64,000 nt of DNA from Areca catechu. Its lineage: Eukaryota > Streptophyta > Magnoliopsida > Arecales > Arecaceae. A program made the translations under genes and the position numbers. The notes below the pieces were generated by a model. It worked only from the letters and a program-made list of their open reading frames with translations. It was not told the origin of the DNA and did no database searches. Below, piece after piece: positions 11,701 through 23,700 of the stretch (position 1 is its first letter; every line of letters starts with the position of its first letter). The stretch spans positions 47,511,088 through 47,575,087 of the forward strand of contig CM038040.1 of NCBI GenBank assembly GCA_021397845.1. The letters are read 5' to 3'.

Positions 11701-14700
11701 GAGGGCCAGGCGGCTTTCCGACCTCGTTCGCCGAGCCCAGCGGGGAAAGGGTAAAGACAAAGAAGGGGGGTGGCGCCGGCAGGACGGCCGGTCAGACCTC
11801 GGCCCAATGAGGGCGCTCTCTTCCTAGATGCCGGCGCTGTCCATTTACGGGCCCTGTTTTGTCAGAACCGCGCCTCTCGACTGCAGGACTTGTCGGGCCG
11901 ACGTAAGTAGTGTTTCGCATGCCGCCGCAATCTGTACGGGGCGCCGCCTGTGATGCGCACGGCTCGAGGGTCAACCTCGGAACCTGCGCCTCTTTCTTTG
12001 GGATCTTCTCTGTACGGGCGGCCCGACCTCGGCCGAGGTGGACCCCTCCTGGGTGGACACCTGGCGAGGTGGCAGGAGGGCGCTCGGCTTCGACCGAGGT
12101 GGACCCGTCTCCTGGGGCCACCTGGCGAAGGAGCGAAGGAGCCGCCGACCTCGGCCGAGGTGGACCCCTCCTGGGTGGACACCTGGCGAGGTGGCAGGAG
12201 GGCGCCCGGCTTCGGCCGAGTGGACCCGTCTCCTGGGGCCACCTGGCGAAGGAGCGAAGGAGCCGCCGACCTCATCCGAGGTGGACCCCTCCTGGGTGGA
12301 CACCTGGCGAGGTGGCAGGAGGGCGCCCGCTTCGGCCGGGTGGACCCGTCTCCGGGGCCACCTGGCGAAGGAGCGAAGGAGCCGCCGACCTCGGCCGAGG
12401 TGGACCCCTCCTGGGTGGACACCTGGCGAGGTGGCAGGAGGGCGCCCGGCTTCGGCCGAGGTGGACCCGTCTCCGGGGGCCACCTGGCGAAGGAGCGAAG
12501 GAGCAGCCGACCTCGGCGAGGTGGACCCCTCCTGAGTGGACACCTGGCGAGGTGGCAGGAGGAGCCCTGTACCGAACTCGACTTCGCGAGGGCGGTAACG
12601 TCTCGGAATATCACCTGGCGAGGTAGCCTGGGGGGGGGGGCAAGGGCCGAGCTCGACCTCAGTAGCGCAGAAGCCGAGGCTGGTCGGCGCCGAAGAAACC
12701 TCCACGTGGCTCGATCATACTTGACGAAATCTGAGACCGGCCACATCATCATTACGGCCGTAACAGTTGCCCCCCAGCCCGCCGTTCCGTTGGGCATCGT
12801 AGAACGGAACGTCGGGATTAAATGCGGAAATGACGTGGGGAGGCGAAGATCTTGCATCATAATTACCGCGATCCTCGTCGCCGCTTGTCGGTGCGCCCGA
12901 AGTCCTATAGGAAGCCGCCACGCGTCGCCCACTTGCCCATAATAAATGCGTCGCTTCGAAGCAGAGGCCGTTACCCTGCTAACGAGGCGTCGATGTCGGG
13001 CGTGCATCCACGCGGCGATCATCCAGTGGCTCGGGGCGAAATGACGGGTACGGCTGCTGTCGACTGAATTTGAAAAGGAGGGGACTTTCCGGAATGAGGC
13101 CTTTCCCCTTGCTCCGTGGGCGGTTTGCTGCAGGCTAACTTTCACTGCCCCGCATTCGCTTGGTGCATTTCGGTGAGTGCCTCCATCTTCTTCCTAGTTC
13201 CCTTCTTCCTCTTCTTCTCTGAATCTTCCTTGTTTTCTTCCTTGTTATGGCGCGTCATCGCTATGTTTCCTCTAATCCGGACGAGGCCGGTCCGTCCCGG
13301 CCGAGGACTCCGTCTTCTTCTCCTCAGAGGAGGAAACGATCCCGAGGAGATCCGCAGGCGACTGCAACCTGGGGGTGTCACCATCGGCATCCCCAGGGGG
13401 GTCCGGTCTCCTCCGATTGCTTCCGCTCTTCCGCTTCTCTCTCTTCCTGCTCCGCCTCTTCTTCCCTCGGTCCCTCCGATCATGCTTCCACCATGACCGA
13501 AGGCGACCTTTCTTTGCTCCGGGAGGCCTACGGCATCCCGGGATCAATCCGTCTGTTTGTTCCGCGGCCCGGGGATCGCGTCACCATGAGTGGCCCCGGC
13601 CGCATAGCCTTCTATGAAGACTTCCTCCTCGGGGGTCTTCGATTCCCTCTGCACCCCTTCTTCCTTCTTTCCTTAGCCATTTTCGTCTTGTTCCGGCCCA
13701 GTTGGCTCCCAATGCCATCCTGGTCATCTTTTCTTTCATAGTTTTTTGCCATTTCCACGGGGTTTGTTGCCCGTTTCTCCCTCTTCAGGCCCTGTTTACC
13801 CTGAAGAGGTACTCCACTGACGACGGCTGGTGGTACATCTCGTCCCGGCCCAGGTGCCTCCGGTTCGACCTCCCTTCTTCTATCAAGGGCTGGAAGAACC
13901 GGTTCTTCTTTGCCTCGGTCGAAGATGTCGACTGGCCTGGAGTGAACCGGACCGGTCTCCGAACCGGAACTCCCAGGTCGAGTCGGCGGACCAGGAGGCC
14001 TACTCCCTGCTCCTGAGCGACGTGGTCCCGACGCTCGAGGTTCTGCTCTCGGAGCAGAATCTTTTTGAGGCCGGGATCAGTCCCATCCGCGAGCCGGGTG
14101 AGATTCGGTCCTCCCTTGACTCCTGTGTTCTTTTTCCTTTTTAGCCGAGCTGGCTGACCTTCTCTTCTTTGTGTTGCAGGCATGAAGTTTCGCTGGAGAG
14201 CCTCCTGGAGGGCGCAGCCCAGAGGGACGTCGTCGAGGTGGATGAACCCGCGACGAAGAGGGCTCGCACGGAGGCGAGCCAGGAGATCGTGACGGCGACC
14301 GTACCCAGCCCGGGGCCGCCGTTCCCCCGCCCAGACTGCCTCGAGGCGGGCCATTGATGCGCCTGCCGCCAGACTCGCGGTGCTGCCGGCGAGGGGCTCC
14401 ACCACGCAGCTCCGCCCAGCGCCGGTCCCGTCATCGCCGTGGCTCCGACGGCGCAGCCCGCGTCCTCTGCCGCCCCGTCGACCGCGATTCCTACTGGAGG
14501 GACGGTCGCCGCCGGAGCTGACCTGACGGCGCCGCCACCGTGATCACCCACCGTGTTCAGTAATCCGCGACAAAGGCTCGCGAAGAAAGTGATGGAGTAT
14601 GCCTCCACAGCCCGGGACCGCCGATCTCAAGACGGCCGGGACTACGCTGATGCTCTGCTCGGATCCTCCCGCAGCTCTTCACGGTAAGCTCGAACTCGTA

Positions 14701-17700
14701 TTCTTCTATCCTCCGTGACCTCGGGTGGTCCTTCTAACCCGGTTGCTTCACTGTGCAGATTGGGAACGACGTGCTCCTACTGAGGAACTTCCTCGTAGGG
14801 AGCGCGAAGAGGGATGCCGAGAAGGAAAAGAAACTCGGCAAGCTCGCGGCCGACGTCAAGACCTCATGGAGAAGGGGGTCGTCTGCGAGCAAACCACGAC
14901 CCTCCAGGCGGACCTAGCGCGCGCGGAGGGGCGGAACAAGGACCTGAGTCTTCTCTGTCGGAGGAGAGGATCTCCCATCAGCATCGCGCGAGGAGGACGC
15001 GGCTGAGAGGGCTCGCCTTCAGGCCCCTTCTCAGTGGCTAGAGCGCCAGCTGGAGGCCAGCGGGATGCGAACGCGGCGAAGGAGCAGAGCGCGTACGTCA
15101 ACGGCTCCTGAAGCCGCGAAGCGGGAGGCACAGGAAGCCGTCCCGAAGTTCCGGGCCTCCGACGAGTACACCTCGGAGGTCCGGGAGGCCGCCGTGGACT
15201 CCTTCCTGAAGGGGTTCCGGATGTGCCGGGAGAAGGTAGGGGCCTTCTACCCCGAGCTCGACTCAGTGGGGTGGTGCTCGGAGGTAGGAGGCAGGCCCGA
15301 GAGCAGGACCTCCGGTGCGGCCGACGCCACGCCTGCGGCCCGGCGAGTGACGAGGCCGTGGCTCCGGAGCAGCCACCTGAGCCGCAGCCGCCGAAGGCGA
15401 GGATGCGGAGCGCGCGACCAAGGCCGAGGCTCCGACCCTGCGCCGAACTGAGCCACCTATCTTCTTATTTTTCTTTGTTGTCGTTGTTGTACTTCTCTTC
15501 TTTTTTTTGGGGACTCCCGGCCTGTCGGGATTCCCAGCTTATACTTCTTCTTGGATTAATGAAACACCATTTGTCTAAGTCTCGAATTCACTTTCTTTCC
15601 CTCTCCCATCTCCTCTTTTTCCTTCTTGAGATGTTAAGGTGGAGTGCCGGAACGAGTGTGGACCTGGTCCCGTCCGTCGCTCAGATCGAAGGTTGGGACA
15701 TTCCGGACCGCGTGGCGTCAGAGTAGGCCTTGAGCGGGTCCATCTTTGGGATTGCCTTCATGCTCGCGTGGGCGAAGTGGGTTCTGCCCCGCCTTCCAGG
15801 CCGAAGCCCGGGACTTCCGGACTGAACCCCGAGCCGCAGGCTTTCTCAAGCCTTGCACGGCTTGCCGAGCTGTTCTCCATGCTCGCGTGGCGAACTGGGT
15901 TTTGCCCCGCCTTCCAGGCCGAAGCCCGGGACTTCCGGACTGAACCCCGGGGCCGCAGGCTTTCTCAAGCCTTGCGCGGCTTGCCGAGCTGTTCTCCGTG
16001 CTCGCGTGGGCGAACTGGGTTCTGCCCCGCCTTCCAGGCCGAAGCCCGGACTTCCGGACTGAACCCCGGGGCCGCAGGCTTTCTCAACCTTACGCGGCTT
16101 GCCGAGCTGTTCTCCGTGCTCGCGTGGGCGAACTGGGTTCTGCCCCGCCTTCCAGGCCGAAGCCCGGGACTTCCGGACTGAACCCCGGGCCGCAGGCTTT
16201 CTCAAGCCTTGCGCGGCTTGCCGAGCTGTTCTCCGTGCTCGCGTGGACGAACTGGGTTCTGCCCCGCCTTCCAGGCCGAAGCCCGGACTTCTCGCTTCCT
16301 TCGACCGTCGGCCACGAACGGCGTGCCGAGGCCAGGGCCATGCGCCGGTTTCCCTACGAGGTGAGAAAAGAGCGTTTGAAGCAAGAAACTTTATTGCAGG
16401 AGTGGGGAACCTTACATTACTGATAATACACTCTTAGGTTTGAGGCGTTCCACGTTCGGGGAACCTGGTCCCTCCCAATTCCTCCAGGTAGTAAGCACCG
16501 TAAGGGAGGGCTTCTGCTACCCGGTACGGGCCTTCCCAGTTGGGTGAGAGCTTGCCACATTCCCGTGGTTGAGAAGCTTCAGCGCGCCGGAGGACCAGAT
16601 CTCCGGGGCGAAAAAACTTCGGCCGCACCCGGTAGTTGTAATACCTGGCCACCCGCTGCCTATACGCCGCCATCCAAACTCGGGCCTTGTCCCTTGTTTC
16701 TTCAAGAAGGTCGAGGTTGAGCATCATTCTGGCGGGGTTCTCTGTCTCGTCATATTGCTCCACACGCAGTGTGGGCAGGCTGAGCTCGATCGGGATGACC
16801 GCATCGGCTCCAAAGACAAGGTTGAACGGGGTCTCGTCGGTTGCCGTCCTCGGGGTGGTATGGTATGCCCAAAGGACGCTGGGGAGCTCCTCGACCCATC
16901 TGTCTTTGGCATGGTCCAGCCGCGTGCGGAGGCCCTGCAAAATGATCCTGTTCGTGACTTCGGCCTCTCCATTGGTCTGGGGATGCGCCACCGAGGTGAA
17001 GCGATGCCTGATGCCGAGGTCGCCGCAGAACTCTTCAAACTCCCGGCAGTCGAACTGGCGCCCGTTATCAGTAACCACGGTGTGGGGGAGGCCGAAGCGG
17101 CAAATGATTGACTTCCAAAAGAACTTGGCGACGTTTGCCTCAGTGATCCGTGCCAAGGGTTCGGCCTCGACCCACTTCGTGAAGTAGTCGATGGCCACGA
17201 TCAAGAACTTCTGCTGCCCAGACGCCGCGGGAATGGGCCCAGAAGGTCCATCCCCCACTGGACGAATGGCCACGGAGCTGAAAGCTGGGAGATTGGGTTG
17301 GAGGGCTGCCGTTGCACCGTGGCATGACGCTGGCACCGATCGCACCTCTTCACGAAGTCAGCGGCGTCTTCCTTCATCGTCTCCCTAAAGTAACGCTGAC
17401 GAAGGGCTTTGTAGGCCAATGCTCTGCCCCCCACATGGTTCCCACAGACGCCCTCGTGAATCTCCTGGAGCATGAGTCTGGCTTCTGCAGGTCCTACACA
17501 CTTGAGGAGGGGGTAGGAGTAGGATCTTCGATACAATTGCCCATCCTCAGGACGAACCGCACGGCTTTCTTTCTGATGAGGCGGGCCGCCTCGCGATCCT
17601 CCGGCAGGATGCCGCTGGTTATGTATTCGGCGTACTTGTCCATCCAGCTGGGCTCACGATCGACCTGATGGACCCCCACTGGGGTCTCGTAGCTTGGGGC

Positions 17701-20700
17701 CTTAAGGTGCTCCACGTGAGCGCGACCCAGCATCGTGTCCGGCAGGGTCGCCAGTCGGGAAAGCGTGTCCGCACGGGCGTTCTCCCTGCGGGATGTGGAA
17801 GATGTTGAAGCGCCGGAATCTAGTCGTGCCCGCCTTGACGAGCTCCAAGTATTTTGCCATTTGTGGGTCATGCGCGGCATACTCCCCGGAGACCTGTCCC
17901 GCCACGAGCTGGGAGTCAGTGAAAGCTTTGAGTTGGTCACGCCCAGCTCGCGGGAAACCCTCAGCCCAGCGAGGAGTGCCTCGTACTCCGCTTGATTATT
18001 CGTCGCGGCGAACTAGAAACGGAGCGCGCATTAGGCGACGACCCCGTCGCCGTTGGCAAGAATGAGTCCGGCTCCACTCCCGCCAGAGTTCGAGGCTCCA
18101 TCTACGTGGAGGATCCATGCGTCCTCTCCGGCCCCTCGGTGCCCGCTTTCAGCTGCTGGTGCAGGGGATCCTCCTCGGGCTCCTTGCCCAAACCCGCGCA
18201 TTCGACCAAGAAGTCGGCCAGCACCTGAGCTTTCATGGCCGACCTGGGCCTGTACGATGTCGAACTCGCTGAGCTTCAGTGCCCACTTCGCCAATCGCCC
18301 CGAGGTGTCGGTCGGCTGAGCACCGCTCTCAGCGGTTGATCCGTCAGGACAGCGATGGGATGCGCTTGGAAATAGGGCCTGAGACGCTGGGCAGAAACTA
18401 TTAGCGCAAAACGAGTTTCTCGGGCCGAGAATACCTGAGCTCCGCGTCGCGGAGAAGTTTGCTGGTATAGTACCCGGCCGCTGGACTCCTTGATCGTCGT
18501 CCGGACCAGGACCGAGCTGACTGCTTCCGGGGTGACTGCCAGGTAGAGGAGAGTTCCTCCCCCTCCTCGGGCCAGGAAAGCAGCGATGGCGATGCGAGCG
18601 TCTTCTTCAGCTCTTCAAAGGCCTCCTGGCATTCCTCGTCCAGGCGAAGTCGTTCATCTTTCTCAGCACCTTGAAAAAAAGGGACGGCAACGATCTGCCG
18701 ACCTGGAGATAAAGCGGCTGAGGGCCGCAACTCGGCCAGTGAGTTGCTGCACTTGCTTCTTGGAGGCGGGCTGCTCCATGTCCAGGATGGCCTGGACCTT
18801 CTCCGGGTTGGCTTCAATTCCTCTTTGGATCACCATGAATCCTAGGAACTTCCCGGCGGAGACGCCGAAGGCGCACTTCGCAGGGTTCAGCTTCATCTGA
18901 TGACGCCGAAGGTTGCCGAACGTCTCCGCCAAGTCAGCTACGTGGTCCGAATTGGGTTTGCTCATTACCAGCATGTCGTCCACGTACACCTGCATGTTGC
19001 GGCCGATCTGGTCCTTGAAGATCCTGTTGACCAGACGCTGGTACGTGGCCCCAGCGTTCTTGAGGCCAAACGGCATCATCCTGTAGCAAAAAGTTCCGCG
19101 GTCGGTGATAAAGGCGATATGTTCTTCGTCCTCCGGGCTCATTCGGATCTGGTTGTATCCAGAGAAGGCGTCCATGAATGGCAGGAGGCGATGTCCCGAG
19201 GTGGTGTCGACCAGCTGGTCGATCTTTGGGAGAGGAAAGCTGTCCTTCGGCACGCTCGGTTGAGGTCGGTGTAGTCCACACAGATCCTCCACTTACCACT
19301 GCTCTTTCTTACCATGACCACGTTTGCTAGCCAACTGGGATACTGGACTTCCCGCACAAAGCCGGCGGCGAGGAGTTTCTCCACCTCCTCGTTGATGGCT
19401 TTCTGTCTCTCCATGGCGAAGCTCCTCTTCTTCTGGCGGACCGGGCGGCAGCTCGGGTCCACGTTTAGCCTGTGCTGATGACCTCGGGCGGAATGCCCGA
19501 CATGTCGGCCGCCGACCAAGCGAACACGTCTGCATTCGCGCGGAGGAACTTCAGCAGGCGGGCCCGTTCTTCTTCTGGGAGTTGCGCCCCGACCTGCATC
19601 GTCTTCAGCGGGTCTGAACCAAGGGATAAGTCACATGCGTTATACGGGCCCCCCAGTTGGTAAGCCCGGAACGCCCGAGATGGCGTTGTAAGGCGAAGGG
19701 AGCCTGACGACGGTAAACGTCATCAGGACGGTCGTCTGCCGAGGTGGGGATCCGGCGGTACCGGGAGAGTGATCTCTCCTTCGACCCCCACGGAGTCCCC
19801 ATAAAACCTACCAGGGGGTATGCACTGGTCTCAGCTGATCGTGGGACAATTCATCCGAGAGAAAGCATCGTAGAAAAGCACGTCAGCCGAGCTTCCACTA
19901 TCCACCATAATTCGATGTACAGGATGCTTCGCGATGGTCATCTCGACCACCACGGCATCGTTGTTTACATTTCATTATTCTTCCCCTCCTCAGGAGGTTT
20001 ACATTCTCCGGGTTTTCTGACTTCCCGGCTCTCTTCGCCGCTCGCCGACCCCAAATGAGATCATGCCCACGGGCTTCTCCGTCGGGCGGTTATCGATTGC
20101 AGGGACCAGTGGTAGGCCGCGAGCGACCGCCCCTCCGGGGACCTCGTTCCTGACGAACTTCCTGAGGTAGCCCCTCTTGATCAACTCCTCGATCTCCGGC
20201 TTCAGGTTGCGACACTCCTCCGTGTCGTGACCGTGCTCGCGGTGGAACTGACAATACTTCGATTTGTCCCGGATAGCCCTCGGGTTCTGAGGAGGTCGGC
20301 GGAGGTAATGCTCGCCCTCAATTTCCATGAGGATCTTCGTCCGAGGTGCGAGGAGAGGGGTGAACCTACGCTCCGGAATGACCTCGCCCTTTGGCCTTGG
20401 GTTCGGGCGAGGGTCGGCAGAAGCCCGGGCTTCCGAGCTCCTGGAATATCCCTCGGGGGCGGCCTCTTCAGAGTCTTCCCGTCTAGCTCTCGACGGGTGC
20501 GATCGGCTTCTTCCGCTCGAATGTACTTGTGGGCGCGGAGGAGCTCGGAGTACGTCCTGGGGGGCTTCTTGTCCAGGGAATAGGTCAGGCGGGACGTCTT
20601 GAGCCCGCGCTTCAAAGCCAGCATGGCGACGGGCTCGTCCCGCTGTAGATTTCCAGGGCTGCAGTCTTGAACCGGGTGATGTAGTCCCGGAGCAGCTCCT

Positions 20701-23700
20701 GGTCCTGCTGGCGGATGGAGAAGAGGCTATCCACCTCCCTTGGCACCTTTCGACAAGCGTCGAAGTGCGCCACAAAATTTCCTTCCAACTGGTGGAAGGA
20801 GCAGATAGATCCGGGCTCGAGGCGGGTGAACCAGACTCGAGCGGCCTTCCGAAGGGTAGCGGGGAAGGCGATGCATAAAAGAACGTCCGTGGCTCCCCTG
20901 GACCCTCATGAGAGCCTTGTAGCTCTCCAGATGGTCCAGAGGGTCGGTGGACCCATCGTAGGGATCCACCTGCGGCATGCGGAACCGGCTGGGATCGGCT
21001 CCGCCTGGATTTCTTCAGAGAAGGGGGACGGGAGTCTAGCCCGCCGGGTCTGCCGATGAGTTTCTGCAGGTCGGCAAATCGGCGGGCGAACTCCGCCAGC
21101 TTGCGCTCGTGCTCCTCCATGCGCCTCTTGGCCTGGCGCCTGATGGCCTCGTCGGTGGAGTCCTCCACCGAGGCCGCTGGTGAAGGGGGCGCCGATCGGT
21201 CTCGGCGCAAAGTCAGGCATCGGCGTCGCTTGCTGCGATGTGCCGTTTCGGCTTCATCGGCCGGGGATCGACTCTCGTGATCCTCCGAACCGAAGTAGTT
21301 TCTTTTTTGCGGGGGCTTGGTGGCTCCCGCGGGGGTTTGAGACTGCCCTCGGGTGGATAGCCTGCCCTGAATGGAACGCAGGCTCCCACCCTGTCCCGCG
21401 GCTCGGGCCGCGAGGGTCCCCGGCTGCGGCTGCGTGGCCAGGACCGCTACTGATGCTGAAGCTGCGGACCGCCGAGGTCAAGGTCTGCAGAGCTTGTGCT
21501 GTTGGATGCGCGAGGGCCCGTCTGCCGAGGTCGGCTGTGGTGGAAGAGAGTGGGGCTGGAAGCTCCCTCTTCGGGCTGTGGCCCCTTGAGGGAGGGAACC
21601 TCCCCCACACGGCTGGTGGACGCCTCACGCCCGCGAGTGACCACCATTGTCGGAGAGCGCAGTACCTACAGAAAGCTGGCTCCCACTAGGGGGTGTTGTC
21701 CTGCCCCCCTACCTGGCGCGCCAATCTGTTGCCGATCTCGCCGCCGCGCCCGTTGCCACGGATCCGCCGATCCACCATACCGCCTAGCTCCTGGAGCCTC
21801 ATGGCTGGAGCGAACCTGCAAGAGAGGGTCAGAAGACCCTGGCCAGGGATCCCGACGAGGGAGCTCCGACGGTCAAGTTAGTAGACGGCGAGAAGGAACA
21901 GATTCTCCAAGACGGACCCCCGAAGGAGTCCCAGACTCAAAGAATTTACTAGCAAGAAAGATGCTGCAGGGACTAGAAACCCGGCCTTGCCTCCTTGCCG
22001 AGCTCACGCCAAGCGATCCCCTCTCGGGACCCTGGATCTTACTCTCGGAGCGGGACTTTTGGCCACTGTATCTTCTCGTCCCAGCTTACCTGGTCGCCTC
22101 CAACTTCCTTCTTTTATCTCCTCCCGCTGTCCGCCTGTCTTTTGCTCGTGGGAGGCTCCCCTTTCCATCCTTTTCTCTTTCCCCTTTTGATTTCGAGGGC
22201 CAGGCGGCTTTCCGACCTCGTTCGCCGAGCCCAGCGGGGAAAGGGTAAAGACAAGGGGGGTGGTGCCGGCAGGGCGGTCGGTCCGACCTCGGCCCAGTGA
22301 GGGCGCTCTCTTCCTAGATGCCGGCGCTGTCCGTTTACGGACCCTGTTTTGTCAAACCGCGCCTCTCGACTGCAGAACTTGTCGGGCCGACATAAGTGGT
22401 GTTTCGCGTGCCGCCGCAATCTGTACGGGGCGCCGCCTGTGATGCGCACGGCTCGAGGGTCAACCTCGGAACCTGCGCCTCTTTCTTTGGGATCTCTGTA
22501 CGGGCGACCCGACCTCGGTCAAGGTGGACCCCTCCTGGGTGGACACCTGGCGAGATGGAAGGAGGCGCTCGGCTTCGACCGAGGTGGACCCGTCTCCTGG
22601 GGCCACCTGGCGAAGGAGCGAAGGAGCCGCCGACCTCGACCGAGGTGGACCCCTCCTGGGTGGACACCTGGCGAGGTGGCAGGAGGGCGCTCGGCTTCGA
22701 CCGAGGTGGACCCGTCTCCTGGGGCCACCTGGCGAAAAAGCGAAGGAGCCGCCGACCTCGACCGAGGTGGACCCTCCTGGGTGGACACCTGGCGAGGTGG
22801 CAGGAGGGCGCCCGGCTTCGACCGAGGTGGACCCGTCTCCGGGGGCCACCTGGCGAAGAGCGAAGGAGCCACCGACCTCGACCGAGGTGGACCCCTCCTG
22901 GGTGGACACCTGGCGAGGTGGCAGGAGGGCGCCCGGCTTCGACCGAGGTGGACCCATCTCCGGGGCCACCTGGCGAAGGAGCGAAGGAGCAGCCGACCTC
23001 GGCCAAGGTGGACCCCTCCTGGGTGGACACCTGGCGAGGTGGCAGGAGGTACCGAACTCGACTTCGGCGAGGGCGGTAACGTCGGTGCGAGGTACCGGAA
23101 CTCGACTTCGGCGAGGGCGGTAACGTCTCGGAATATCACCTTGCGAGGTAGCCTGGGGGGCAAGGGCCGAGCTCGACCTCGGTAGCGCGGGAAGCCGAGG
23201 CTGACTCGGCCGAAGAAAACCTCACGTGGCTCGATCATACTTGACGAAATCTGAGACCGGCCACGTCATCATTACGGCCGTAAAAACGCGCATCTGCGTC
23301 CATGTCCCGAGCACGCCCGCGTCCCGCGCGCCCAGGTCTCACGCACATCCGCGTCTTGCAACGATATGGCAACTACCCTCGGCAGCCAAAGATCCAAGTC
23401 CGGCGCATCTATGTCTCGCGTGTACCCGCGTCCCGCGCGTCTGCGCCCATGCTCCGCGCACGCCCGAATCCCACGCGCCAGCGCCCATGTCTCGCGCACG
23501 CCCGCATCCCGCAACCGTCTGGCAACTGCCCTCGGTTGGCAACCAAAGATCCGAGTCCGGCGCCTCCATGCCTCTGGTGCACCCGCGTCCCGCGCGCTGC
23601 GCCCATGCTCCGCACATGCCCGAATCTCGCAAGCCCAGGACTCGCATCCCGCGCACGCCCGTGTCCACGACCGTCTGGTAACTGCCCTCGATTGGCAGCC

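Larger units (their letters stand above)
11232..23285 (-). mobile_element. Element 2: full-length 12-kb Tat-type Ty3/gypsy retrotransposon
   Basis: Both LTRs (11232-12765 and 21727-23285) start TGTTGCCGATCTCG on the plus strand. The left one ends GCCGTAACA; the right one ends GCCGTAAAA. They are flanked by the 5-bp duplication ACGCG at 11227-11231 and 23286-23290. On the minus strand the order is 5' LTR, PBS, gag, protease, RT, RNase H, second RNase H, integrase, tandem repeat, antisense ORF, polypurine tract, 3' LTR. A second archaeal-type RNase H and an extra ORF before the 3' LTR are known traits of the Tat lineage. By eye, the first ~400 bp of the LTRs are about 95% identical, so the insertion is not ancient, yet gag and pol have several frame breaks. 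Confidence 0.93.

Noticed and set aside
11862..13145. 427-codon minus-strand ORF and its plus-strand counterparts in the left LTR
   Set aside because: Repeat-derived open frame inside an LTR; the right LTR copy has different frames open.
13761..13789. Apparent tiny intron (GTTTGT...TTCAG) in the element 2 antisense ORF
   Set aside because: The element 1 copy codes straight through here (HGFVARFSLFRALL), so it is a frameshift and not an intron.
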